Under the pieces are notes generated by a model that was not told the origin of the DNA, ran no database searches, and saw nothing but the letters and a program-made list of their open reading frames with translations. The position numbers and the translations under genes are program-made. A stretch of DNA of 64,000 nt from Angelakisella sp. (GTDB lineage: Bacteria > Bacillota > Clostridia > Oscillospirales > Ruminococcaceae): the NCBI GenBank assembly GCA_020025195.1, contig JAHHSN010000003.1:41805-105804 (forward strand), read 5' to 3'. Below, one piece after another: positions 1-10,369 of this stretch. The stretch's first letter is position 1. Each line of letters opens with the position of its first letter.

Positions 1-616
1 GGTTGCCGTTCGACTCCTCCAGCTTGAGGTCATTCCGGATGAGCTTCTCATAAAGCGGCCAGCCGATGTCCGGCTGGGAAACATGGGTCAGCACCGTGGT
101 GAGCGCGCCGCCGGAATAGCTGGGGTTCGCCATGGCGACCTTTCCCTTGAGGGCGGGGTTGCCGAGGTCCTCCCAGTCCTTGAGGGGCGTCTCGCAGGCG
201 GTGGTATTATAGGCGATGATATTGAAGATCTGGCGAACCTCGAACGCCATGCCGTCGTTATAATTAAACGCGGCGGGAAGCTCTGCCATACGGGGGGAGT
301 TGTAATGATGGATCATGCCCTCCTCATCCAGCCGGCAGAGATAGCCGAGATCGGCGATCCAGAGAAGGTCGGCGTCCACCGAACCGGCCTCACGCTCGGT
401 ATCCACCTTGGCGGTCACCTTGCCGGTGCCGCTGCGGAAAAGCGTATAGGTGATGTCGGGATTTTTCGAGATAAAGTCCTCCAGCATATCGGTCACAAGG
501 TCCTGTGACTCGGAGGTATAGATGACGAGATTGGTTTTCTCCTCCTTCTGTCCACAGCCCGAAAGCACCGAAAGCAGAAGGCACATGGTTAGAATCACTG
601 CCGGGATTCGCTTCAT
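1..616 (-). CDS. ABC transporter extracellular solute-binding protein (lipoprotein), 3' end outside window
   Basis: The first 205 codons of a secreted binding protein are present; the rest lies beyond the left edge. The start ATG (614-616) follows a GAGG-type ribosome site. Residues 1-20 form a lipoprotein signal peptide ending in LSGC with the lipidated Cys at residue 21. The mature part begins NLVIYTSES, then has GSVDADLLW and a GNPALKGKVAMANP segment, which fits the family 1 binding proteins of the Fe(III)/AfuA or 2-aminoethylphosphonate type. It would sit on the outer face of the membrane and feed an ABC permease that is not in the window. The ligand cannot be chosen from what is visible. 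Confidence 0.8.
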   Translation of the reverse strand, partial: MKRIPAVILTMCLLLSVLSGCGQKEEKTNLVIYTSESQDLVTDMLEDFISKNPDITYTLFRSGTGKVTAKVDTEREAGSVDADLLWIADLGYLCRLDEEGMIHHYNSPRMAELPAAFNYNDGMAFEVRQIFNIIAYNTTACETPLKDWEDLGNPALKGKVAMANPSYSGGALTTVLTHVSQPDIGWPLYEKLIRNDLKLEESNGN

Positions 617-637
617 ATTGATCGCTCCTCAATAATT

Positions 638-669
638 ATTTATCGTTTTTCGATAAATACATTGTAGCA
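638..669 (-). promoter_or_regulatory. Extended -10 promoter with palindromic operator
   Basis: On the minus strand TGCTACAAT (669-661) matches an extended -10 box. Just downstream is a perfect inverted repeat, ATTTATCG, five bases, CGATAAAT (638-658). Its place between the -10 box and the solute-binding gene start suits a repressor operator. The regulator is not identified. Confidence 0.45.
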
Positions 670-718
670 GTCTGATGGGGGGAATGTGTGAACAAGTCGT
701 GAACATTGAGGGGAAATT

Positions 719-1597
719 TTACGTCATGCGCTCCGCGTCCAGCGCGGTAAAGCCCTCTCCCAGCACCTCATTCACGTTGGTGGTGATGAGGAAGGCGTGG
801 GGATCGTGCTCCTTGACAATCTGCTGCACACGGGGATATTCACTGATACGAACGGCACAGAGCACCACCTTGCGCTCCTTGCCGGAATAGGCGCCGTTTG
901 CCTGCAGCAGGGTGACGCCGCGCTGCATCTGATCCATGATGTCGCGGGAGATCTCCTCATACTTTTCAGAAATGATCAGAATGAGCCGCCCCATATTGAG
1001 GCCGCCCATCACCATATCAATAACCCGTCCCGAAACGAAGATGGCAATTAGGGAATAAAGACCGGTCTCGATATTATGGAAAACGAGCATCGAAGCCGCC
1101 ACGACCAGAGCGTCCACGCCGACCATCACCGCGCCGATCTGCATATAGGGGTAGCGCCGCTGAATGAGGCGGGAAATGACGTCGGTACCGCCGGTGGTGG
1201 AGCCGCGCCGGAAGGCCAGCGACACCCCGAACCCGATGCAGACGCCGCCGAAGAGCGTAGCCAGCAGGTGATCCCCCCGATAAGCGGGCAGATAGGGCGC
1301 AAGCAAATCCACTACCACCGACTGGATGAAGATGGTCTTGAGGGTGCATAGGGTAAACCCATGACCGATATAGATCCACGCCAAAATCAGAAGCGGGATA
1401 TTGATGCCAAAGATGGTGACGCCCATGGGGATGTGGAATACATGGTTCATAATAACCGCAATACCAGAAACCCCGCCGGGTGCAATGTCATTGGGACTGG
1501 TGAAGCAGTTGAGCCCCAAGGCGAACATTATACCGCAGAGAATGTCAAAGATGACATCTAAGGTGACCTTCTTGGCCACCAGCTTTTTTTCTTTCAT
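719..1597 (-). CDS. YitT family membrane protein (DUF161 + DUF2179)
   Basis: A 292-residue integral membrane protein. Residues about 10-200 hold five or six hydrophobic segments with the family signature FTSPNDIAPGGVSGIA near residue 32 and RRGSTTGGTDVISR near residue 130. Residues about 205-290 are the soluble DUF2179 domain (VVLCAVRISEYPRV, then HAFLITTNVNEVLGEGF). The molecular role of the family is not known; some members are linked to small-molecule transport. It is the last gene of the rplU-rpmA-obg-mrnC unit, 14 bases after mrnC, and its link to those genes may be only transcriptional. Start chosen for the ATG behind AGGAGGTC. Confidence 0.88.
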   Translation of the reverse strand: MKEKKLVAKKVTLDVIFDILCGIMFALGLNCFTSPNDIAPGGVSGIAVIMNHVFHIPMGVTIFGINIPLLILAWIYIGHGFTLCTLKTIFIQSVVVDLLAPYLPAYRGDHLLATLFGGVCIGFGVSLAFRRGSTTGGTDVISRLIQRRYPYMQIGAVMVGVDALVVAASMLVFHNIETGLYSLIAIFVSGRVIDMVMGGLNMGRLILIISEKYEEISRDIMDQMQRGVTLLQANGAYSGKERKVVLCAVRISEYPRVQQIVKEHDPHAFLITTNVNEVLGEGFTALDAERMT

Positions 1598-1611
1598 CCT
1601 GACCTCCTACC

Positions 1612-2004
1612 TTATTCCACCGATATTTTTTCTATGATTGCTGTGAAAAGCTCCCGGACACGCTCCTGTTCCCCTTTGAGATACAGGTACCCAAAGAGCG
1701 CCTCCAAACCCGTCGCCTTGGCGTAATCGCCGGGGTCCGCGTGCCTGGGGGGATGGGCGCCGCCGTTTCTTGCGCGGCGAAAAACCCCCTGCTCCGCCTC
1801 GGTGAGGCTGGGGGCAATGATCTCATACGCCGCCGCCTGCGCGGAAGCGTTCACATAGGAGACCGCCATTTTATGCATCTCCCCCACGGGACGGCTCCCC
1901 TGCCGCGCCAGCATCTCCCGGACCAAAAGCCCGTAGACGCCGTCGCCGACAAAGGCAAGGTCCAGAGCGCTCAAAAGGCGCGGGTCAAAGCTGTCTTCAC
2001 ACAT
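1612..2004 (-). CDS. mrnC: Mini-ribonuclease 3 (Mini-III)
   Basis: A 130-residue protein consisting only of an RNase III catalytic domain, without the dsRNA-binding domain. Diagnostic segments are LAFVGDGVYGLLVRE (residues 16-30) and GDYAKATGLEALFGYLYL near residue 92, the latter carrying the acidic active-site motif. In Bacillus the enzyme matures the ends of 23S rRNA. Here it lies 20 bases downstream of obg rather than next to cysS as in Bacillus, so its expression is tied to a ribosome-assembly unit, which fits its role. Confidence 0.92.
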   Translation of the reverse strand: MCEDSFDPRLLSALDLAFVGDGVYGLLVREMLARQGSRPVGEMHKMAVSYVNASAQAAAYEIIAPSLTEAEQGVFRRARNGGAHPPRHADPGDYAKATGLEALFGYLYLKGEQERVRELFTAIIEKISVE

Positions 2005-2024
2005 GGATTATTCCTTCTTTCCGG

Positions 2025-3323
<1,299 letters not shown>

Positions 3324-3336
3324 TCATCATAAGACA

Positions 3337-3374
3337 ACAAATCCCGGGGTTTCCTAAAAAACTCCGGGACTTGT
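3337..3374 (-). promoter_or_regulatory. Intercistronic stem-loop between rpmA and obg
   Basis: A 16-pair stem (3337-3352 with 3359-3374; one mismatch and one wobble) with a six-base loop lies between the rpmA stop and the obg start. No run of U follows on the minus strand. It is therefore more likely an RNA processing or stability element, or a partial attenuator, that separates the high output of ribosomal proteins from obg. Confidence 0.55.
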
Positions 3375-3382
3375 TTACGTCA

Positions 3383-3640
3383 TTACTCCGCAGGATAAAC
3401 GGAAACCTTCTTGCGCTCTTTGCCCATGCGCTCGAACTTGACACGACCGTCAACAAGAGCGAACAGGGTATCGTCGCTTCCGATCCCTACGTTCTCACCG
3501 GGATGAATGTGAGTGCCTCTCTGGCGAACCAGGATGTTGCCGGCCAGGACAGCCTGTCCGTCAGCACGCTTCACGCCCAGACGCTTGGACTCAGAATCAC
3601 GGCCGTTCTTGGTAGAACCCATTCCCTTTTTATGAGCCAT
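3383..3640 (-). CDS. rpmA: 50S ribosomal protein L27
   Basis: 85 residues, beginning [16 protein letters not shown] and carrying the L27 core ([20 protein letters not shown]). Most Firmicutes L27 proteins start with a short extension that the Prp protease removes, and the prp gene normally lies between rplU and rpmA. Here the protein starts directly at the mature position and only three bases separate rplU from rpmA, so both extension and protease gene are absent. L27 reaches the peptidyl-transferase centre of the 50S subunit. Confidence 0.97.
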   Translation of the reverse strand: MAHKKGMGSTKNGRDSESKRLGVKRADGQAVLAGNILVRQRGTHIHPGENVGIGSDDTLFALVDGRVKFERMGKERKKVSVYPAE

Positions 3641-3643
3641 AAA

Positions 3644-4087
3644 TTACACCTCACCTTTCTCCTCAGTTTTCTTTTCCGCAGGCTTTTTGGCAGCGGTTTT
3701 CTTAGCAGCAGGCTTCTTCGCAGCGGGCTTCTTGGCAGGCTTCTCAGCCTCGGCGGCAGGAGCAGCCTTGGGGGCGGTCTCATTGCCGACAGCTACGATC
3801 TCAACCTTGGTGTAAGGCTGACGATGGCCCATCTTGCGCTTGGAGTCCTTCTTAGGACGATAGGTCAGGACAGTGATCTTTTTGCCCTTACCATTCTTGA
3901 TGACCTTACCGGAAACGGTAACGCCCTCCACATAGGGAGCGCCGAAGGTCATGGTGTCCTCGCCTACTGCGAGAACCTTGTCAAAGGTTACGGTCTCATC
4001 CGCCGCTGCATTGATCTTTTCAATGTAGAGGACGTCGCCGACCTTTGCGGTGTACTGCTTTCCACCGGTTTCAAAGATTGCGTACAT
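3644..4087 (-). CDS. rplU: 50S ribosomal protein L21 with Lys/Ala-rich C-terminal tail
   Basis: 147 residues. The first 103 are a standard L21 (MYAIFETGGKQY at the start, HRQPYTKVEI at the end of the core). Residues about 104-147 form a low-complexity tail of repeated KPAAKK units ending in EEKGEV, resembling histone H1-like tails. Ordinary L21 ends near residue 103, so the tail is an addition and is probably disordered and RNA-binding. The gene has a strong promoter and a structured leader upstream and is followed directly by rpmA. Confidence 0.95.
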   Translation of the reverse strand: MYAIFETGGKQYTAKVGDVLYIEKINAAADETVTFDKVLAVGEDTMTFGAPYVEGVTVSGKVIKNGKGKKITVLTYRPKKDSKRKMGHRQPYTKVEIVAVGNETAPKAAPAAEAEKPAKKPAAKKPAAKKTAAKKPAEKKTEEKGEV

Positions 4088-4091
4088 AGTC

Positions 4092-4147
4092 AGTATGCCT
4101 CTTTCTTTAATCTCGCTGCAAAATCAGGCGATGCCAAAAGGCATACT
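4092..4147 (-). ncRNA. L21-type ribosomal protein leader
   Basis: The rplU 5' UTR is closed by a perfect 8-pair stem, AGTATGCC pairing with GGCATACT (4140-4147 and 4092-4099). A second GGCAT copy inside the loop could compete for the same strand. The position just before rplU and the closing stem agree with the L21 leader element known from Firmicutes, in which L21 is thought to limit its own synthesis. The match was judged by eye, not by a covariance model. Confidence 0.6.
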
Positions 4148-4177
4148 TAAAAAAGCCCGTCGCATGCGGCAATTAAT

Positions 4178-4206
4178 ATTTTATCACAGGAAACAATAAA
4201 TGTCAA
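4178..4206 (-). promoter_or_regulatory. Strong sigma-A promoter for rplU
   Basis: TTGACA (4201-4206) and TAAAAT (4178-4183) are separated by exactly 17 bases on the minus strand. The -35 box overlaps the ribF stop codon (4203-4205), so the ribosomal-protein unit starts inside the last bases of the upstream operon. Confidence 0.85.
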
Positions 4207-5024
4207 TTATTTTTGTGCAAAAATGACGATTCCTCCGCCATAAGCTGAACGGTCACAAAGGGCTCCTCCAGAGGGGGGAATTCCTTAAGTACAGCGGTCT
4301 TTGCAAGGATGGCTTCCCCATCCCGGAGGATCTCGGTTTTGGCCGGGAAACGCACACCGTCCACCAAAAGGCAGGAATGGTAAAAGCCCTCGGCAGGCGC
4401 CGCGATGCGGCTTTCGATGCGCTGGATGAGGAGTCCTTCCTCCATCCGCGCCTCTCCCTCCAGACGGTAGGGCTCGCAGAGCATGGCGTTTGCCTCGGTG
4501 ACGGCTCCCGCCGCGAGGCACTCCCTGATGCGGGTGGAGCTCACCACCTCGCCGTCAAAGCAGATGGGCGGAAGGGTCACGACCTCGATGCCATAGGGCT
4601 TTGCAAGCTCCCGGAGCATCTCCGGATTACCGCTCCCCTTTTGACCGAAGCGGTAATCCTCGCCGCACACCACCGCTGCCGCGTGCATGGCTTCGTGCAG
4701 GATGACCCGCACAAATTCCTCGGGGGTGAGATCATAGAAGCTCTCGAACGGCGGGCAGACCAGAAGCTCCACCCCCAGTCCCCGCATGATCTCCTGTCTG
4801 CGGCGGACGCTCTGCAAAAGGCGCACCCCGCTTTTGGAGACGACACGGTCGGTCTCGGCGGGCGGCTCAAAGGTGAAAAGCGCGCAGGAAACTCCCTTTT
4901 GGGTGGCAAGCTCCCGGGCCCGTCCGATCACCGCACGATGCCCCTGATGGACGCCGTCAAAAAATCCGAGTGCCGCGACAGTCGGCATGGTGCTGTGGGA
5001 TTTGATGTCATGTGAAATCAGCAA
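4203..5024 (-). CDS. ribF: FAD synthetase RibF with degenerate riboflavin-kinase domain
   Basis: 273 residues; bifunctional RibF is usually about 310. The FMN adenylyltransferase half is intact: GFFDGVHQGHRAVI near residue 20 (nucleotidyl-transferase HxGH-type motif), GEDYRFGQKGSG, then VVSSTRIRECL. The C-terminal part (from about residue 183) lines up in position with the riboflavin kinase domain but lacks the GFPTAN-type signature and most of the kinase core. It is therefore probably an FAD synthetase without kinase activity. Start is a TTG behind AAAGGAG inside truB; the genes overlap by seven bases. It is the last gene of the rimP unit. Confidence 0.85.
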   Translation of the reverse strand: MLISHDIKSHSTMPTVAALGFFDGVHQGHRAVIGRARELATQKGVSCALFTFEPPAETDRVVSKSGVRLLQSVRRRQEIMRGLGVELLVCPPFESFYDLTPEEFVRVILHEAMHAAAVVCGEDYRFGQKGSGNPEMLRELAKPYGIEVVTLPPICFDGEVVSSTRIRECLAAGAVTEANAMLCEPYRLEGEARMEEGLLIQRIESRIAAPAEGFYHSCLLVDGVRFPAKTEILRDGEAILAKTAVLKEFPPLEEPFVTVQLMAEESSFLHKNN

Positions 5025-5950
5025 TTGGGATTCTCCTTTAAATAAAACAGCTTGATGATCTGCAGTTCCTCAATGGTATGGTCGATGCGGGCAAGGCCGA
5101 GAAAGTGTCCCGCCCCATAGACCCGAACGACGTCGTCCTCGGCGTGGTGGCGCACCCGGAGAGTATCGAGCCGCACGCCGTTTAGGAACATTTCGGTCTG
5201 TTTTTCGGAAAGAAAGACCCGGGGATAGCCCTCAAACACCCGGTCCACCGGCAGGAGGAGACTTTCAAAGGTCCCCGCGTCGGAAGCAGCCTTTAGTTCT
5301 TCCAGGGTGTGGCAGTCCCCGATGGTGAAGCCCAGCGTTTCGGTCCGCCTGAGGGCGGTGAGCACCGCCCCGCAGCCCAGCGCCTCTCCGATATCATGGC
5401 AGAGGGTGCGGATGTAGGTCCCCTTGGAGCAGCGGACGTCGATCTTGGCCGTTCTCGCCTCCTCGTCAAATTCGAGGAGCTCCAAAAGGTGGATGGTGAC
5501 CTCCCGGCGGGGACGCTCCACTTCCTGCCCCGCGCGCGCCAGCTTATAAAGGCGCTGCCCATCCACCCAGACCGCCGAATACATGGGCGGAAGCTGAAGG
5601 ATGGTACCCCGGAGGGGTTCGAGCGCCGCGAGAAGCGCTTCTTTTGTAACAGGAAGGTCGCTCTCGGAAAGGACCTTTCCGGAGGAGTCCTGCGTATCGG
5701 TGGTCAGCCCGAACTGAAGCGTCGCGGTGTAGCGTTTTTCCTGCACCGGCATCAGCTCCGTCGCCTTGGAGCTTCTTCCGAAAAAGAGCGGCAGGACGCC
5801 GGTCGCCATAGGGTCCAGGGTGCCGCCATGCCCTATTTTGTGGCAGTCCGCAATGCCGCGCATCTTGGCCACCACGTCAAAAGAGGTCCAGTCCTCCGGC
5901 TTATCCACGCAGAGGATGCCCTCCAGTACTCTGGAATGTCGTTTTGTCAT
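5018..5950 (-). CDS. truB: tRNA pseudouridine(55) synthase TruB
   Basis: 310 residues. It opens with GILCVDKPEDWTSFDVV and carries the catalytic motif GHGGTLDPMATGVLPL, with the nucleophilic Asp near residue 46. A C-terminal PUA-like region follows. The enzyme converts U55 of the tRNA T-loop to pseudouridine in the cytoplasm. Its start overlaps the nrnA stop by four bases (ATGA), which indicates translational coupling within the infB unit. Confidence 0.96.
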   Translation of the reverse strand: MTKRHSRVLEGILCVDKPEDWTSFDVVAKMRGIADCHKIGHGGTLDPMATGVLPLFFGRSSKATELMPVQEKRYTATLQFGLTTDTQDSSGKVLSESDLPVTKEALLAALEPLRGTILQLPPMYSAVWVDGQRLYKLARAGQEVERPRREVTIHLLELLEFDEEARTAKIDVRCSKGTYIRTLCHDIGEALGCGAVLTALRRTETLGFTIGDCHTLEELKAASDAGTFESLLLPVDRVFEGYPRVFLSEKQTEMFLNGVRLDTLRVRHHAEDDVVRVYGAGHFLGLARIDHTIEELQIIKLFYLKENPNC

Positions 5951-6918
5951 CTGGGTTCCTCCGGAAGGTGCTTTTTGATTTCGGCAAGAAGCAGCTCCTT
6001 GGCCTGCTGGAGGCTTCCCTCAATGGTACAGCCCGCCGCCGCGAAGTGTCCGCCGCCGCCAAAGGCTTTTCCGATCTCGGAGGCGTCAATTCCACCCCGC
6101 GTTCTCAGCGAAACCCGGCACTCACCGGGATGCTCCTTGATGGTGGCCCCCACCAGAACGCCCTCGATCTGGCGGGGCATTCCTGCCACATCCTCCAGAT
6201 CCTCGTCCTCCACACCGGTCTCCTGCCGAACGGCAAGCGTCACCGGCATAACCGCGCAGCGGTCGTCAAAATAAAATTCCAGCGCCGAGAGGAGACGGGC
6301 TTCCGCCGTCACCTTGCCCTTGGATTTGGACTCGAAGATGCGGGCGTTGATAGGAACGGTATCGGTGCCGCGCTCCTTAAGCTCCGCCGCGATGCGAAGC
6401 GACTGCGGGGTGGTGTTGCTGAACTTAAAGCAGCCGGTATCGGTGACGATGCCGGTATAGATGCACTCCGCCACCTTGCCCTCCACCAAAAAGCCGATGC
6501 GGCTGATGATTTCATAGATGATCTCCGCCGCCGCGGCCGCCCCGCTGTCCAGGCAGGTGAGGGCGGCGTAGCCGGTGTTGGAGGGGTGATGGTCGATGCA
6601 GAGATCCACCATCATGCCGTACTGCTCCTCCAGATTTCCCAGAAGCTTCTGCGTCGCCACGTCCACCGCGACTACATATTCCACCGGCCAGTCCAGCACC
6701 TCAGCGGGTTCATACCCCTCATAAAGATAATTATACTTGTCCGGGAAGACGTCCGAGCAAAGCACCCGGCACGCCTTTCCCATCATGGTAAGGGTGTAAT
6801 AGAGCGCAAAGGCGGAGCCAATAGTATCTCCATCGGGACGGCGGTGGCAGAGCAGGGTGATGTTGTCATGCTGCATGAGAAGCTCTGCGGCTTTTTCTGT
6901 GGTAATCGTGCCGTTCAT
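5947..6918 (-). CDS. nrnA: DHH-family nanoRNase / pAp phosphatase
   Basis: 323 residues from the ATG at 6918, which sits behind a strong AGGAGG. Metal-binding motifs are in order: HRRPDGDTIGSA (motif I), the second Asp in VVAVDVAT, the DHH motif in CIDHHPSNTGY, and the DHHA1 motif GGGHFAAAGC near the C terminus. Such enzymes degrade RNA fragments of two to five nucleotides and dephosphorylate 3'-phosphoadenosine 5'-phosphate. Its place between rbfA and truB is the usual one in Firmicutes. Confidence 0.92.
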   Translation of the reverse strand: MNGTITTEKAAELLMQHDNITLLCHRRPDGDTIGSAFALYYTLTMMGKACRVLCSDVFPDKYNYLYEGYEPAEVLDWPVEYVVAVDVATQKLLGNLEEQYGMMVDLCIDHHPSNTGYAALTCLDSGAAAAAEIIYEIISRIGFLVEGKVAECIYTGIVTDTGCFKFSNTTPQSLRIAAELKERGTDTVPINARIFESKSKGKVTAEARLLSALEFYFDDRCAVMPVTLAVRQETGVEDEDLEDVAGMPRQIEGVLVGATIKEHPGECRVSLRTRGGIDASEIGKAFGGGGHFAAAGCTIEGSLQQAKELLLAEIKKHLPEEPR

Positions 6919-6947
6919 AGAATTCCTCCTGTCTGTAACAAGCGGGA

Positions 6948-7292
6948 TCACTCCAGAGAGAGATCGCTTATGAGCTTGGAAATGCGGGCGCCGTGCTCGA
7001 TGGAATCATCGGCGATGAAATGAAATTCCGGCGTATGACGGAGCTTGAGGCGCTGTCCGATTTCCCGGCGGATGAAGCCCGCCGCGCTCTTTAAGCCCTT
7101 CACAGACTCCTCGGCCCTTTCCTTTCCGGAAAGGGAGCTGACATAAACCTTGCAGCTGCCGCCGTCGCGGGAAAGCTCCACCTTGACGATGGAGAGCATG
7201 GGGTCGATGCGGGGATCCTTGAGAGAGCGGAAAATATCGGTCAGTTCCCGGTGGATGTCCTCACCGTGCCGGGCATTTTTGAAGTTTGCCAT
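6948..7292 (-). CDS. rbfA: Ribosome-binding factor A
   Basis: 114 residues starting MANFKNARHGEDIHREL behind AGGAGG. The KH-like fold is recognisable from DPRIDPMLSIVKVELSRDG, the KVYVSSL strand and the RHTPEFHFIADDSIEHG end. RbfA assists 16S rRNA 5'-end maturation on the 30S subunit. It lies 135 bases downstream of infB, a spacing larger than elsewhere in this unit; no gene or clear signal was seen in the gap. Confidence 0.95.
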   Translation of the reverse strand: MANFKNARHGEDIHRELTDIFRSLKDPRIDPMLSIVKVELSRDGGSCKVYVSSLSGKERAEESVKGLKSAAGFIRREIGQRLKLRHTPEFHFIADDSIEHGARISKLISDLSLE

Positions 7293-7427
7293 CGCTCTTG
7301 TCCTCCTTTTTGGACGGGAATGAAGCAAAGGGCAGCCGAATATGAAGTTCCGGCCGCCGCTTGCTGGCAAGACCTCCGAATCCTTATTGCGGGCTTCGGG
7401 GTTCTTAATCTATCTCTTGGCAGGAGA

Positions 7428-10043
7428 TCACTCCTTGACCTCCTGAATCTCATAAGCTTCCAGAACGTCGCCGTTCTTGATGTCGCTGAATTTCTCCAGC
7501 GTCATGCCGCACTCGTAGCTCTGGGCGACTTCCTTGACGTCGTCCTTAAAGCGCTTGAGGGAAGCAATCTTGTCATCCGCGATGATGATACCGTCACGGA
7601 CCACACGGATGAGGGCGGTACGGGTGATCTTGCCCTCCAGAACATAGGAGCCCGCCACGGTGCCGACGCCGGTGATCTTGTAGACGTTGCGGACCTCCGC
7701 GCGGCCGAGATCGACCTCACGGGTCTTGGGCTTCAGCATACCCTTCATGGCAGCCTCGATCTCCTCGATGGCGTCATAGATAATGCGGTAGAGATGGATC
7801 TCGACGCCGTCACGCTCCGCGTTCTGCTTGGCGGTGGGGTCAGGACGAACGTTGAAGCCGACGATGATGGCATGAGACGCCGCCGCCAGCATAACGTCGG
7901 ACTCATTGACCGCGCCGACCGCGCCGTGGATGACCTTGACGCGGATTTCCTCATTGGAGAGCTTCTCCAGAGACTGACGAACGGCCTCGACAGAGCCCTG
8001 AACGTCGCCCTTGATGATGATGGGCAGCTCCAGCACTTCGCCCTCGGAGATATGCTCAAAGAGGTTATCCAGGGTGACCTTCTGGTACGCCTTGAACTGC
8101 TCCTCCTTCTGCTCCATGCGGCGCTTTTCAACAAGCTCTCTCGCGAGACGCTCATCCTCAACGGCATTGAAGATATCGCCCGCCTCGGGAACCTCGGCAA
8201 GACCGGTGATCTCCACCGGGCAGGAGGGACCTGCGGTCTCTACCTTCTGGCCGTGGTCATTCTGCATGACACGGACACGACCCACCGCGGTGCCGGCGAT
8301 GATGACGTCGCCGGTGTGCAGGGTGCCGGTCTGGATGAGGACGGTGGCAACGGGGCCGCGGCCGGTATCGACCTTGGCTTCGATGACGGTACCCTTCGCC
8401 ATGCGGTTGGGGTTCGCCTTGAGCTCCTGCGTATCCGCTACCAGCAGGATCATCTCCAGAAGGTTATCAAGGCCCATGCCGGTCTTGGCGGAAACGGGAA
8501 CGCAGATGGTATCGCCGCCCCACTCCTCGGGGACCAGCTCGTATTCGGTAAGCTGCTGCTTGATTCTTTCGGGATTGGCTTCGGGTTTATCCATCTTGTT
8601 GATGGCCACGATGATGGAGACGCCCGCCGCCTTGGCATGGTTGATCGCCTCCACGGTCTGCGGCATGATGCCGTCATCCGCCGCGACGACCAGCACCGCG
8701 ATATCGGTGACCTGCGCGCCGCGGGCACGCATAGAGGTAAAGGCCGAGTGGCCGGGGGTATCCAGGAAGGTGATGGGACGGCCCTGAATCTGCACCTGAT
8801 AGGCGCCGATGTGCTGGGTGATGCCGCCCGCCTCGCCGGTGGTAACGTGGGTGTTGCGGATGGCGTCCAGAATGGAGGTCTTGCCGTGGTCAACGTGACC
8901 CATGACCACCACGATGGGAGGACGGCTCTCGGTAGCCTCCTCCTCATTATCCGCCTCGAAGAGACGGTCCTCGATGGTGACGACGACCTGCTTGGTAACC
9001 TTGGCGCCGATCTCCATGGCAACCAGCGCCGCGGTATCATAATCGATGGTATCGCTGATGGCCGCCATGATGCCGAGCGGCATCAGTTTTTTGATGATCT
9101 CGCTGGCCTGTACCTTGAGGGTGAGGGCGAGATCGCCGACGGTCATCTCCTCGGGGAGGGCGACCTCCAGTCTCTGACGGCGCTGACGCTCCATCTCAAG
9201 ACGACGCAGCTTCTCCTCCTCCCGCTCCTTGCGGCTGAGGACCGGCTTGCGGCGGCCGCCGCGCTGGGTGAATTTCTGCTTTCTGGCGGTGTTTTCCTTC
9301 ATGCCGCCGGCACGCGCCATCTGGTCGTAGCGCTCATTATATTTGTCGAGGTTGACCTCGTTGACACGCATATCCACGGTAGTGTGGGCAATGGGCTTTG
9401 CGCCGGTCTGACGCTCGCCCTTGGGGCCCTTCTGCTTGGGCTGCTGTGCCTTGATCTCAATGGGACGGCGGGGCTCCTGCGGCTTGGGAGGCTGCTGGGA
9501 AGCGGCCGGCGCCGCGGGACGCTGCTGCTGAGGAGCCGCGGGGCGCTGCTGAGACCCTGCGGGTCTCTGGTTGAGGTTGGGGCGAAGGCCGTTGGAGGTA
9601 CGCTCCTGCCCGGGGCGATTGCCCTGCTGGGGGCGCTGCGGACGGTTATTGCCGCCCTGCTGGGGACGATCCCCGTTTCGCTGAGGACGGTCCGCACGGG
9701 GAGCGGGACGCTCCGGTCTTCTTTCCTCCGCGCGGGGTGCTGCGGCAGGTTTCTGCTCGGCAGGTTTCTGCTCGGCAGGCTTCAGCGCGGGCTTCGGCTC
9801 CTCCGGCTTCTTCTCCGGCTTCTTCTCCTCCTTCTTTTCGCCCATCTTAAAATAGGCGTCAAAGTTCTTGACGGAGGTCTTCTGGGTGAAGCTCTCGAAA
9901 ACATAATTGAGCTCCTCCGGCGTCAGGACGGTCTGAGACTTTTTGGGCTCGCCGCCGAAACGCTCCTCCAGCATTCCTGCCAGTTCTTTACTATTGAGAT
10001 TGAGGTCTTTCGCAACCTCATGCAGTTTCACTTTTTCAATCAT
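7428..10043 (-). CDS. infB: Translation initiation factor IF-2
   Basis: 871 residues. An IF2N module ([20 protein letters not shown]) leads into a long disordered linker, about residues 70-230, rich in Pro, Gln, Lys and Arg with repeated EQKPA units. The second IF2N module and the GTPase follow: GHVDHGKTS (G1), DTPGHSAF (G3), NKMD (G4), then domains II-IV. IF-2 places initiator tRNA on the 30S subunit. The start overlaps the ylxQ stop by four bases. Confidence 0.97.
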   Translation of the reverse strand: MIEKVKLHEVAKDLNLNSKELAGMLEERFGGEPKKSQTVLTPEELNYVFESFTQKTSVKNFDAYFKMGEKKEEKKPEKKPEEPKPALKPAEQKPAEQKPAAAPRAEERRPERPAPRADRPQRNGDRPQQGGNNRPQRPQQGNRPGQERTSNGLRPNLNQRPAGSQQRPAAPQQQRPAAPAASQQPPKPQEPRRPIEIKAQQPKQKGPKGERQTGAKPIAHTTVDMRVNEVNLDKYNERYDQMARAGGMKENTARKQKFTQRGGRRKPVLSRKEREEEKLRRLEMERQRRQRLEVALPEEMTVGDLALTLKVQASEIIKKLMPLGIMAAISDTIDYDTAALVAMEIGAKVTKQVVVTIEDRLFEADNEEEATESRPPIVVVMGHVDHGKTSILDAIRNTHVTTGEAGGITQHIGAYQVQIQGRPITFLDTPGHSAFTSMRARGAQVTDIAVLVVAADDGIMPQTVEAINHAKAAGVSIIVAINKMDKPEANPERIKQQLTEYELVPEEWGGDTICVPVSAKTGMGLDNLLEMILLVADTQELKANPNRMAKGTVIEAKVDTGRGPVATVLIQTGTLHTGDVIIAGTAVGRVRVMQNDHGQKVETAGPSCPVEITGLAEVPEAGDIFNAVEDERLARELVEKRRMEQKEEQFKAYQKVTLDNLFEHISEGEVLELPIIIKGDVQGSVEAVRQSLEKLSNEEIRVKVIHGAVGAVNESDVMLAAASHAIIVGFNVRPDPTAKQNAERDGVEIHLYRIIYDAIEEIEAAMKGMLKPKTREVDLGRAEVRNVYKITGVGTVAGSYVLEGKITRTALIRVVRDGIIIADDKIASLKRFKDDVKEVAQSYECGMTLEKFSDIKNGDVLEAYEIQEVKE

Positions 10044-10369
10044 ATCGTATCCTCCTCATCGTCAGTCATCAGTGCGCAAAGTCCTCCGGCAAATCCCTCA
10101 TCCGTGACCGTGCAGATCCCGGTCAGCCGTTTTGTGATGTGGGAAAGCTCCTCCATGGTGAAGGGGAGCCTCCGGACGGGCGGGCCGTCCTCCAAAAACC
10201 GGAGCTTTACCCCCAGGCGTTTCTCGCTTTTTTCGGAAAGGTCGCTCGAAAGAAGAATGAGCGCCGCTTCCCCGGCAAGGGCCGCCTCGACCGCCGGCTC
10301 AAAGCCGACCTTCAGTTTTCCTGCCTTGCGGGAAAGGGAAAGAAGACCGAGCATCTTATTGCGATTCAT
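10040..10369 (-). CDS. ylxQ: L7Ae/L30e-type RNA-binding protein YlxQ
   Basis: 109 residues with the L7Ae fold: [16 protein letters not shown] at the start and an [17 protein letters not shown] segment. Relatives bind kink-turn RNA and associate with ribosomes; the exact role of YlxQ is unsettled. It overlaps rnpM by 14 bases and infB by four, so all three are probably translated in a coupled way. Confidence 0.9.
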   Translation of the reverse strand: MNRNKMLGLLSLSRKAGKLKVGFEPAVEAALAGEAALILLSSDLSEKSEKRLGVKLRFLEDGPPVRRLPFTMEELSHITKRLTGICTVTDEGFAGGLCALMTDDEEDTI

